A stretch of DNA of 64,000 nucleotides, from assembly GCA_021464415.1 (NCBI GenBank), contig CM038465.1, forward strand, positions 82,246,919 through 82,310,918. Reading direction: 5' to 3'. The notes beneath the pieces were generated by a model. It saw only the letters and a list, made by a program, of their open reading frames with translations. It was not told the origin of the DNA and searched no databases. Source of the DNA: Lonicera japonica (taxonomy: Eukaryota > Streptophyta > Magnoliopsida > Dipsacales > Caprifoliaceae). The position numbers and the translations under genes are program-made. Shown in pieces: positions 23,793-33,920 of this stretch (within the stretch, counting starts at the first letter, position 1; each line of letters opens with the position of its first letter).

Positions 23793-24004
23793 CAAAGCCG
23801 TGAGGGTAGATGTCCTGGAGCTGAGGCCTGTCCAGGACGCTACCCAGAGCGGACAATATCGTACTGAGGTGGGACCGAGTCGTTACAAAATAAATAAAAC
23901 TTTAAATATGTTATATGAGACGTTTGCTTTTATTTTGAAACAAATATTTATATTTACTTTGTTAATTTGAAAGTAATCATGGTGATGGTTTTTATTTGTT
24001 AAGT

Positions 24005-24540
24005 TGATACTTGACATTAGGGTGATACATAAAGTATTTCGACAAATGATTTAAGGTTTTTTGATTGCTAATATTTTTTCATTTTTTTCTTTAGTGAAAT
24101 TTTGTCAGGTGTCTAAATGGGTACCATTCATTCTTAACATTAATGACTTTGAATATAATTTTAAAGTGAAGTTAATTTTATTGTGCGATATCTATAAAAA
24201 AAAAGTTAAAGATGGCAAAATAGTCCAACTCATCAGATATTTTAACTTTACCCAGCTCCAATTTGTGTAATTGTTATTTGACATTGAAGTGATATAACTT
24301 ATTTTTTAGCAAGTGAATTAAGGTTGGTTGTTATTGGGTCCACTGTTACTCTTTCAGTTTTTCTTTTTTAAAATTTTGTCGAGCGTTGAAATAGGTACCA
24401 TTTCTTCTAAACATAAATTATTATTTGTATATAATTTTAAAGTGGAGTCAATTCTATTGTCACAATATATTGTACAAAGCTCAAGTGGGCAAAATGGCTC
24501 GACTTATCGGACCCAAATAGTGTGGATTTTTTTTTATCTG
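24005..24540 (+). repeat. Tandem duplication, unit about 266 bp
   Basis: Unit 1 (about 24011-24276) and unit 2 (about 24277-24540) share ATTTGACATT..GTGATA, AATTAAGG or ATTTAAGG, AAATTTTGTC, GGTACCATT, AATATAATTTTAAAGT and GGCAAAATRG in the same order. Similarity is roughly 65-70 percent, so it is old. The short open frames in it are not conserved between the units. Confidence 0.55.
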
Positions 24541-24764
24541 GATGGACTCATGTTTTTCAAATTATAACTAAACATGCGTATCCTGAATGTAATGTTTTTC
24601 TCTTTAATTAATACCCTAAGCAAGCAAGTGGGTTGAATTGGGAATGGGTGTTTAATTGAAAACCCAACTCGAATATGGAATCCAACATTTTTATCAAATT
24701 GTATAAAATATCATTTATTATTGTAAAAATAATCTTCTTTTTTGTTACGTAATTCTTTTATATA

Positions 24765-24798
24765 AGTACCGTGCTCAAGGGCACGGGCATTACCCTAA
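24765..24798 (+). mobile_element. Helitron-like 3' terminus
   Basis: A short hairpin CCGTGC-TCAAGG-GCACGG is followed after 8 bp by CTAA and then T, the standard Helitron 3' end (hairpin, CTRR, insertion next to T). A convincing 5' TC end was not found, so only the terminus is annotated. Confidence 0.4.
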
Positions 24799-25189
24799 TA
24801 TACTGATAATACTACTCCAATAATGTTAGAACAATCCCCCCCCCGCCCCGCCAAAAAAAAAAAAAAAATGTGCAATAATTACTAATCTCTTTCATCCCAT
24901 TCTGGACAACTTCAAAATTATTATATTATTTTTATTTTATTTTATTTTATTTGAAGGAGAAAATTAATATATCATTTGACATCGGGATTTAATTGTTATT
25001 TTTGGAGATATGCTAAATACGGATAAAAAAATTAAAATTTTACAAATTCATTTAACTAAAGTAATATATTTAGTGGAGAGTCTGGCATCAACACATAATA
25101 CTTAATGTGTTTATAAAATAAATTTTTGTAATATTTTTTTTTCTAGAGACGAGGTAAAAAGTCTTCTATAACAATGTTTTTTTGTAAAA

Positions 25190-25830
25190 AAATCAATGAA
25201 TAATATTTTTTTAAAAATAATGGCCTAGGTATCATTACTATTCTAAAATAAAATATTGTTTATCAATTGTGTTTTAAAATAAGGGTTTTGATTGATTGCA
25301 AATTTAATTTTGCACAAAATTGCGTTGAGTGCAACTTAACTTTGCACCAAATTGTGTTTTGTGCAAAGTAAAATTTGTAATAAAAAAATTAATGCAAATT
25401 TGTTTTGCATGATGTATTTAGATTTTTTAACAAGTACATATTATTATGTTTTATTCATAAAACTTTAAAACAACGTCAAATAAATACAAGTATATAGCAA
25501 TATTTTATAAAATAAGGAATGCAAACTTAACTTTACATAACTCCGAAAAAAACATTATGTGCATTTTATTAGTAAATAGGCTTTAAATATGTAATTTGTT
25601 AAAATTATTCTAAAACACTATTAATTAAACACTTATTTATAATAATATGCTAAAAAATATTTAATGCAAAATTAATTTTGCATGATTTCATAAAAAAATA
25701 AAATTTAAAAATATACTGCAAAGTTAACTTTGCACTCCTTTTAGAGTTTGGTCAAATATAGGCCCTTAATTTACAAAAATATTATTCTTTGGTTTTTTGC
25801 AGAATTTTTTTTCATTCAAGCCTTATTTTT
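25190..25830 (-). repeat. Dispersed repeat family 'R', copy 2 (inverted)
   Basis: The reverse complement matches copy 3 over about 600 bp: TGCAGAAAA-type start, TTTGACCAAACTC, GTTAACTTTGCA, TTTTTTAGCATATTATTATA, TAGTGTTTTAGAATAATTTT and alternating GCAAAGTT/TTTTGCA motifs at the far end. It lies just outside the left end of the 25.9-27.5 kb hAT-type element. Confidence 0.7.
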
Positions 25831-25889
25831 TAATATTTCGTTGTTTTTTTTGTTAATTTAGCATTTCTTTTAATTTTGTTCATTAGTAG

Positions 25890-27452
25890 TAGGGGTGTAA
25901 ATGGATATTTGAGAATTCGAATTCATTTCGAATTCGAATTCGTGTTTTATGGATATTTATTCGAATAGATATTCGAAAAAGACAATTTAGATAGTGTTTG
26001 TAAATATCTGAAAAATGGATATGGATGTGGATATGGATAATGATGGTATTCGACCTGGATAATCCGTATTCGAGGTGGATTATCCATATTTGCGAATATC
26101 CGATTTAACGGATATTCTTATTCGCTATAATTTAGTATATATTATATATTTCTCTCTTATTTTAAAAATTAAATCAGTCAAATTTTGATTTAGTGTGCAG
26201 AAGCTAGCCCAATTTACCAAAACAAATATTAAAAAAAGAAAGAAAGAGAAAGACTGTTTACAACATAGTGATTTATTAGCATGAAAGGTTCGAGACTATA
26301 ACAAATTTAAAATTGCAACGGAAAATTGAAAAATGTGGCTCATTTTAAAGAGTTTTCTGCAAAAAAAAAAAACTAACGAATACTATTTTTGAAAATACAG
26401 GACTTATATTTAACCAAACTCCAAAAGGAGTACAAAGTTAACTTTGTAGTAAATTTTTAAATTACACTTTTTTATGGAGTCGTGCAGAATTAAATTTACA
26501 CTACATGTTTTTTAGCATATCATTATAAAAAAGTGTTTTAATTGACAATGCTTTAAAATAATTTCAACAAATTACATATTTAAAACTTACTTATTAAAAA
26601 ATACACATGATAATTAATAGTTTCGGGGTTTTGCAAAGTTAAGTTTATGCTCCTTATTTTCTAAAACATTATTATGTATTTGGGTTTATTTGATATTGTT
26701 TTAGAGTTTTATGAGTGAAGCATAAGAATATAATTGTTAAAAAATATAAAGACATTATGCAAAACAAAATTGCATTAAATGTTTTAAATTGCAAAGTTAT
26801 GTTTGCACAAAACACAATTTTGTATAAAGTAAAGTTTTGCTCAAAATGCAATTTTGGTTAAAGCCTTCATTTTAAAACAAAATTATAAGTAGGCCCTTAT
26901 TTTTGAAAAATAATAAAAATTAGGCCCTTATTTTCAAAAAATATCATTCACCTGTTTTTTTATGAAAAAATTGTCACACGAGACCTTTTACCCCATTTTC
27001 AAAAATCGTAATGATTTTCAACTTTGATTTATCATCTTTATCTATGTGGTTATTTTATAATTTTAATGTAAAATTTATTGGATCATACAAAAGAAATAAA
27101 AGAAATTCATTATTTGAGTTAAAAGTTTGATATAAAATGTTAGTAATTACTTTAATACTTTTTCAATGTTTCTTACAACTTGTATACGTTTAAGATTGAG
27201 TTAGTAATTATTGGATCATATCATTTTAATTGAAATGTTATGTAGTCAAATATATGTTTAAGATTAAGTTATATATAGAAAAATGGATAAGGATATTATC
27301 CTAATCCGAGATATCCGATGGGATAAGGATAAGAATAGTTTAATATACTATTCGAAGGGATACGGACAAGGATTTTTATAGTAAATTTAAAAAAGGATAT
27401 AGATAATGGATAATATTGTATCTGGTCCGTATCCGGTCCGTTTACACTCCTA
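25890..27452. mobile_element. hAT-type non-autonomous element, 1563 bp
   Basis: The ends are TAGGGGTGTAAATGGAT (left) and, as reverse complement of the right end, TAGGAGTGTAAACGGAC. The flanks carry an 8-bp duplication ATTAGTAG (25882-25889) and CTTAGTAG (27453-27460), one mismatch. Both sub-terminal regions are rich in GGATAT/ATATCC motifs, long imperfect inverted repeats. The centre is interrupted by family 'R' copy 3. No transposase is visible. Confidence 0.8.
26330..26965 (+). repeat. Dispersed repeat family 'R', copy 3, nested in the hAT-type element
   Basis: Same blocks as copies 1 and 2: GAGTTTTCTGCAAAAA, AACCAAACTCCAAAAGGAGT, CACTACATGTTTTTTAGCAT, CAATGCTTTAAAATAATTTC and, towards the right, repeated GCAAAGTTA/TTTGCACAAAAC. 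The right end has TAGGCCCTTATTTTT twice. Its position inside another element makes it the younger insertion. Confidence 0.7.
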
Positions 27453-27749
27453 CTTAGTAGCCACCTATAATTCACTCTTTGAGGAAAAACAACTGAGATT
27501 TCATGAACCATAGTGGAGTGGGTGGAAAAATCGTGTCTTTTTCAACTTTGATACGCTGAATTAAAGATTCGTTGTACATGTACACTCCAAATTAACATAA
27601 TGGCATTCATCACTTGTATTTTGTCAATTTATATTAGGTTATATTAATGTATACTCTGAGTGAATATTTTAACAATATTTTTATATAAATAAATAAAACT
27701 TTAATACACATTAAACATGGTGAGGATTCTCACGTAATGTTATTTTTAT

Positions 27750-28144
27750 GGTGGTGTTATTTACACTCCTATATTTATCACAAACACCCTCTTGTCGCAA
27801 ACACCCCTTAAAGTAAATTTCTAATAATTAAACCCTTAAGACTCGCCTTATAATAGGTGAGTGCAATTACACACACTTTATCCAATCGTGGATAGTTTGT
27901 TTGTAAGAACTCGTCTAATATTAAACAATGGATTATTTGAGTGACTTTCAAATAAGATCCGTCTAATGAGAAGTGGGTGCTTACATAAATTCGACTCACG
28001 TGAGGAGAGTGTGTTGCTAAGCACTCACCATCAGGCAATGGAATAGGGTGTTTGTGATAAATAAGGAGATGTTAAAATGTCTTTTTAGTTCAATTTTAAA
28101 TGGGGTATTTGTGACAGATTTTTGGGGTGTAAATAACGCCACCC
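27750..28144. mobile_element. Mutator-type MITE, 395 bp
   Basis: Terminal inverted repeats of about 50 bp: left GGTGGTGTTATTTACACTCC, right (reverse complement) GGGTGGCGTTATTTACACCC, continuing into TCACAAACACCC/TCACAAATACCC. An exact 9-bp target duplication TATTTTTAT flanks it (27741-27749 and 28145-28153). No coding capacity. Confidence 0.85.
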
Positions 28145-28584
28145 TATTTTTATGTTTAACTATAACATGCTTAACATGTGTGCTAAGATACAAGTTATAA
28201 CATTTTCATATATGTTATTAGTCACTTATATTTCTCTCTATAACTCTTTTCGTATTTCTACGTATATCAATTTTAGTGTTAATGTTAAAACATATTTCAC
28301 CAAGTTTACATTATTCTTTGTATTTATTATGTCTTATAGTATCTCCAATAATATGATAAAAATAAAAATTAGGGATCGTATTGTGTAGGTTGATTTTAGG
28401 ATTATCAAAAATAATTTTAGATTTGATAAACAAAATTAAAACCCTAGGTCTAATTAATTTTATTATCGAAACATGTGTCTTGTTGTCTAACAATTATATC
28501 AACCAATCACACAACACAAAAAAGTAACCAGGTATATCTACTTGTGTAGGACCAATCCTCGTGACTAACCGACAATGCTTCATT

Positions 28585-28870
28585 ATGAACAAAACGGAAT
28601 TACAGACTCGATGATTTACAAAAAATGATTCTCCACAATTTACGCTACAGTCCCGTCAATCCATTGAACATGAAATCCAACTGCAGCTGGCTTGACGTAG
28701 AGCTTTCCGCTTTTTTGACTTACCCGTCGCTTCCTTTTACGCACTTGATCACAATCCTTCACCTCCTTTTTGCAATCTACTTCATCGCAAATTAGTCACT
28801 TCACTCACCTCGTTTTCAATCGTAACCGAAGACACTCCCACATGACCGTGAACGTTTGAAACTCTAATTC
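28585..28870 (-). pseudogene. Coding-like relic of unknown family
   Basis: The minus strand here is richer in G+C than its surroundings and reads 48 codons before a TAA at about 28653: a basic stretch RKRKRRVSQKSGKLYV, then KPAAVGFHVQWIDG. Just upstream another frame reads HGHVGVSSVTIENEVSEV before a stop, so a frameshift between the two is possible. I do not recognise the protein. No ATG or splice context supports an intact gene. Confidence 0.25.
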
Positions 28871-28879
28871 TTAAATTTG

Positions 28880-30898
28880 AAGAACAATATGATCTCTTAT
28901 GTCATGTAAACAAAATCTATGGGTGTCTCAAAACTCTTAAAAATTAGTTTTAACTTTTGCATATTTTTTGCCTAAAAAATTCTCTAGAATCATGTCTTTT
29001 TTACTTAAACCAATAGTTATATTTATAGAAAAAATACAGAGTCAAAGTTTTTTTAAATAGGTTAAAAATATTAAAAAAGAAATTCTTATGATAAAAAATA
29101 GTGCCTAGAAAAATACACGCCAAACTGGTACAATTCGAAAAAGTTTGAACTAACCTAAAATTTAGAAATCAAATTTTTAGTTACAATTGGCGCTAAGCCG
29201 ATCCAAAAAAAATGTACCGATCATCTCTTTGAATTTGTTGCGCTGCTTTTCTTCATTCTCGCGTTTAACTTTCTTAAAAACCATTAATGGGCTTGGCCCA
29301 TCTAATCTAATCTAATAGTATATATATATATAAAAAACGGGAGAAATAATCCCCTTATCTTCCGTTATGTCACCTGTCTCTTTATTTAATTCGTATTGTT
29401 GTTCTTTTTTTATCATCTCCTCAATACTCCGTGTATCCTCTCCATCCTCATAACATGTCTTATGTTTGTCTCTCTGAGTCTCCATTATTCCCGTCCACTA
29501 ATACTGCACTAACACAGCTTCTGGTACTTAGATTTGTATATATTATTTTACTTCTACCTTACAAAGTTGCTTGGTATCTTTATTTTTTTTGTTATTTGTT
29601 ACAATGATTTATGGGATCTCCGACTTGATTTTTTATTGTTCAGTGGGTAATTTTTTTGGGTAATACTATTATATATTTTTTGTTTGATGATGTGTTATTA
29701 GATTTATAAGGTTTATGTTTATAATTTGCAATTGAATCTATATATTACATTGCTTTGGGTGCTAACCTTTTGTTGTTAGTGAATTCTTGGGTTTTTCATG
29801 GACGTTTAGTAGGTGCTCAATAGAATGCCTCAAGCAAATATTTTGTACTCCAAGTTGACAAATATTTGTTTGTAAAGGTAAATATGGTATTTCTTTAATT
29901 TAATTTATTTTTTGTGATCTACTTGATAAACAAAGTTTTGTTTTTAATGGATTTGTCAAAATGGTGGAACAGATAAGTTTGATACTACAAAGAAAAAAAT
30001 AGATAGCATTATAAAATTTTTCTTTTATTTTGCACCTTCATAATAAACTGCTCTGGGAGAGTTATAAAGTGATTGATCTTTTGATTTTTATTAAAATATA
30101 AATATATTGTTTTGTGTATTAAGAGATTATTTCCCCTGTGGTTCAAGCTTTGTTGAATTTGATCTTTTGATTTATTTACTTTTTGTATTATGTTATTTGT
30201 ACTTGCTATCACGTTTCAGTTTGTTTCTGGACATTAAGTCATGAAAGGTATGCTATTTCTTTCTTTCTCCCACATGTCTGAGTATAGGTGTGAATGAATG
30301 TTTCGAATGCAAAGTAAAAATTTAGATTTTTAAATATCTTTCTACTCAGTTAACTTAGACATAGACCAAAGATCCATTTTTTGTGTAAAATGACCAAAAA
30401 TCTTGTTGAAGTGTGAATTACTTTAACTATTGGCATGTATTCTCTGGTTGGTATAGAGACGGGTCCCTTAGCTAGTTCAAAGTTGTAGCTTCACAAACAT
30501 GATGCACTGTAAAATATAAGTACATGGCTTTTGTTTGTAGAACCACTGGTGTATTTTAGCCCGTGAACAATGAAAGATTGAGTCTTTTTTCTTTTTATTG
30601 TTGAATCCCAAAAATTTTTCGACTGTCATCTATATATCCTGACAAGCACCCAGAGATTTGTCGGATGTATAAAATTAGATGAGAAGAAAATATTAAACTG
30701 TTTTGAGTTCTAATATATAATTTGCATGGAAGGATTGATTTGGAATATTGTAATGTGTAGTGTCTTCAACTCGAGGGTAAATGTAATTAGTAGACACACC
30801 TAACTAATAATGTCCATTTCCTCTCCAACCTTAGTCTTCCTTGATGCATACGTATTGTGCACATATATGCATAATGTCTTTAAATTAATCTTTAGATA
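28880..30898. other. Intergenic, nothing recognised
   Basis: Two kilobases of AT-rich DNA. TCTAATCTAATAGTATATATA near 29305-29325 resembles a Helitron 5' end but has no matching 3' end. A CT-rich stretch with a TATA run near 29320-29480 could be a dead promoter. No exon passes inspection. Confidence 0.4.
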
Positions 30899-30904
30899 TA
30901 TAGA

Positions 30905-31207
30905 GCGGCTCCTATAAGGACCGTTCTTATTTATGAAAAATGAAGATTTTTTTTAGAAATTCGATGGAGATGATATCCATAATGAGTATATTTCCACCAA
31001 ATTTCATCAAAAACCTCAATTAAAAAGTTAGTAATATGATCATATACAATTTCAATTGATGAAATTAAACATATATATATCACATTTTCATTACACCCAT
31101 TTTTGGTTTGAATATTTTTCATAAAATTTGGTAGAGATGATCCTGCTCATTATAGTGATTATAATCTTCATCAAGTTTCATGAAAATTCATCGATTTACT
31201 TCTCGAA
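30905..31207. mobile_element. Foldback MITE, family 'F' copy 1
   Basis: Inverted arms share the family core: left arm AGAAATTCGATGGAGATGATATCC then CACCAAATTTCATCAAAAA; right arm AATTTGGTAGAGATGAT and CATCAAGTTTCATGAAAATT. The same core (TTGATGAAACTTGG, GATCTCCATGA) occurs in the elements at 47.1-47.5 and 48.2-48.4 kb. The ends are only approximate. Confidence 0.5.
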
Positions 31208-31713
31208 AATTATACCTATTGAATTTGGTAATTTAAAAACACATAATATAGTAAATCCAAAAATGTTGTATCATATGATGAAATACACAATTAATTATCT
31301 TTGTTTTTAGGTTAATATATTTTGATTTCTAATTGTTGAAACATTGAAACCGAAATTAACCCAAAAAAATTGGTAGTTTTTGTTTTTGGTATTTTTAGTT
31401 TTTAGTATTCGAATATGTGAAACAAAAACAATTTTTTTTAAAACTAATTTCAATTTTTACAAAAATTGGTTTCCATGAACATCTCCGATGGTATAATCAA
31501 AATAAAAAGAATAATTAATTTTAACAATAATCTTTTAAAACAAAAGAACTATAATGGCATAATCAATCTTAACCCATAATCAAATTCAGCTACTTAATAA
31601 TCAAAATTAAACTATTTTTTTCAATAATCAAAATAACAGCTTGAATGATTTGATTAGTAAAAAAATAAAATAAAGATAAACTTTTAATATTTATATAATA
31701 TTTTAATCCTAAT

Positions 31714-32195
31714 TAGAGATGGCCAAAACATCCACAGGTCCTCGACTCGATAGGGGCGGGTATGGGGACAAGCAATCGGAGGCGAGTTTGGGTTCGGGAC
31801 GGAAATTTTTAAACTTATTCGGGTTCGAGTATGGGTATCTCCATCCTGTACCCGCCCCGATATATTTATTTATTTTTGCTTATATATGTGTGTATATGTG
31901 TATATAAAATTAGTTTATTGTTGATTGTATATATATATATTTTCATCCATATATGTGTATATATATATATCATAATATTATATTATTTATAGCATTATGC
32001 TTCTTTTTTTCTTCTTTTTTTTTTTAAATAATTGTTAGGGAATACTGGCGGGGACCCATTACCCAATACGGATGGGGATGAGGATTACCTGATACCCTGA
32101 ATGGGGGATGGAGGTGGGGATGGGATGGTTTTTGGTAATGGGTGCGGGGATAGAAATTATAAATCTAACTCGAATTCGACCTGTTGCTATTCCTA
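31714..32195. mobile_element. hAT-type MITE, 482 bp
   Basis: Left end TAGAGATGGCCAAAACATCC, right end (reverse complement) TAGGAATAGCAACAGGTCG. The 8-bp duplication is ATCCTAAT (31706-31713) and CTCCTAAT (32196-32203), one mismatch. The interior is GGGG/CCCC-rich near both ends (GGGGCGGGTATGGGGAC, GGGTGCGGGGATAG) with a TA-rich centre. Non-coding. Confidence 0.7.
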
Positions 32196-32396
32196 CTCCT
32201 AATTTTCTATAAAAATTAAAATATAGTTAATTTCTAGCCAATTAAAATAGTGGACTCCACAATTTTAATTATTGAAAAAAAAACTATTATAAAACATATA
32301 GTTATTAAGTCTAATATTAAATAAATAATTTTAATTATTCAATAAGGACTAAATAGGGTTGTATTGTGGTTATAACAGCACCTTGTTATGTACATG

Positions 32397-33210
32397 CATT
32401 GGCGGAGCCAAAAAGAGACAAGTGGGGGCTAGTGCCCCCAGTTGATTTTGATTTTTTTTATTATATATAAGGTATTTTTTGAAAAAAATAAATATATACA
32501 AGGTCTTTTATGCGGAAACATATACTCGAGGGTGTCTAAGTATAAAAACAATTAAAACTTTAAATTAAACAACCCACTCACTGACTCACAGCTCTCACTT
32601 ACTTTCTCACTTTTCTCACTCTCGGGTTCTCATTTCTTTCTTTTATTTCTTCACTACAACTCCACAAACTTTTCCGCGGCTCCGCTCCTCCATACCAACA
32701 TGGCGCTATCACTCCACGGCGCCATTGCCATTGTGCTGCTTTTTACTTCTCATCCACAAGCTCATCCACTCATATGTAATATTTCTATATTTATTTTTCA
32801 AAATTAGGAATTAAACTATTTCTTGATTAGTTGCATAATATTAGTTGTATTTCTTTATTAATTGCAGAATATTAAGTGTATTTTTGAACTATTGATTAAT
32901 TGTTTTGTAATTTAGGTCTAAACTCCTAATTGTTGAATATTAACTTTATTGTTGATTACTTACATGAATTTAAATCTATTATTGACTAGTTTGATAATAT
33001 TAGTTAATTTATGCCTAAACCCATAATTATTGAATATTTTTTTTATTGTTAAATATAAAAAATTGTCGAATTTACAATAATTTGTATTTGCTATTTTAAT
33101 TATATGAATTATCATTATTAATATTATTATATTTGTGTAAAATTTTTAAATATAATTTTATGTGTTTTGAATTTTGTGTTAAGTTAATCGAAATCCTGAC
33201 TCCGTTAATG
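32397..33210. mobile_element. hAT-type element, 814 bp
   Basis: Left end CATTGGCGGAGCCAAAA, right end (reverse complement) CATTAACGGAGTCAGGA, a degenerate form of the common plant CAGTGGCGGAGCC terminus. Flanks TGTACATG (32389-32396) and TGTATAAG (33211-33218) match at 6 of 8 bases. The interior has a pyrimidine-rich, gene-leader-like stretch (about 32575-32700) ending in AACATGGCG, then AT-rich repeats of AATATTA(A/G)TT. It may be a deleted derivative keeping the 5' leader of an autonomous element. Confidence 0.6.
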
Positions 33211-33410
33211 TGTATAAGTCAAGGGTAGCTTGCTTCTGAATGACCGCGGATCGGAATCGGATGCTGACAAATTTTGAAGAGGGGAGGGGTGCACTGGACT
33301 GCCGCAGTACCAGAGCCGAGCCACAACATCAGGGTAGCGCACGCAGATATGAACGGTCCAAAAACATCAATCATATATAATATCCTCGAAGACGACGACG
33401 ACAATTAACG

Positions 33411-33920
33411 GATCAAGACCCACACCCCAGCCACCGACCCACCCGCTTAGAGAGAGAGAGAGAAGAGAGCGGCGTTGTGTTTTTCGATTGAAAAAAGAAA
33501 AGAAAGGAAAAGAAAAGAAAAGAATCATCGCAAGGAAGGACAATAAAACTCGAATGGAATGATAATGAATTTGATGAAGAAACTTTCTGTATACAAGAAC
33601 AAGAACAAGAAGAAGAATTTATATTATCATTATTATTCATTTCCTCAATGAAATGAAATATGGATGGAGCAAATTACAGCATCAACCCTCCACCCCCATC
33701 ACCTCACTGTCCGTTGAGCCACCTCTTTCGCTTACAATCCACGTCTATTTCACCCTCACCCTCACCACCACAACAACATCAACGACCATGATCACCTCCC
33801 ATAAACCCCTTCTTGGATCTCAACCGCAGATCCACTATAACAAAAACACTCTCTCTCACTCTTCATCTTCTTCTTCTTCTTCTATCTCTAATTCTAATTC
33901 TAATTCTAATTCTAGTTCTA
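33411..33920 (+). promoter_or_regulatory. ARP3 promoter/5' UTR region
   Basis: Low-complexity steps typical of a plant leader: GA runs near 33452-33466, AAAAGAAAAG repeats at about 33485-33523, AAGAACAAGAAG near 33594-33617, CTT repeats near 33868-33883, and AATTCT repeats at about 33889-33912 directly before the ATG at 33921. Frames through it are repeat translations. The transcription start was not located. Confidence 0.5.

Larger units (their letters stand above)
23211..23887 (+). mobile_element. Cassandra-type TRIM retrotransposon, shortened
   Basis: Two LTR-like units begin with TGTGACGCC, at 23211 and 23583; the second ends in GTCGTTACA at 23887. The whole is flanked by a 5-bp duplication AAATA (23206-23210 and 23888-23892). 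A purine-rich tract with GGGGGGAAGGA (about 23573-23582) directly precedes the second LTR, as a polypurine tract should. Both LTRs contain 5S rRNA-like sequence, the defining trait of Cassandra, and CGGACAATATCGT near the 3' end is also typical. The 5' LTR has lost its 3' end (after AGGACGCT near 23506) and no PBS is seen, so the element is internally deleted. It has no coding capacity and depends on other elements for enzymes. Confidence 0.88.

Noticed and set aside
23508..23856. Minus-strand frames with repeated SFWELTTSFP
   Set aside because: They translate the 29-bp triplication in the Cassandra LTR.
29300..29330. Helitron 5' end (TCTAATAGTATATATATATA)
   Set aside because: No 3' hairpin with CTRR was found downstream in the correct orientation before the next elements.
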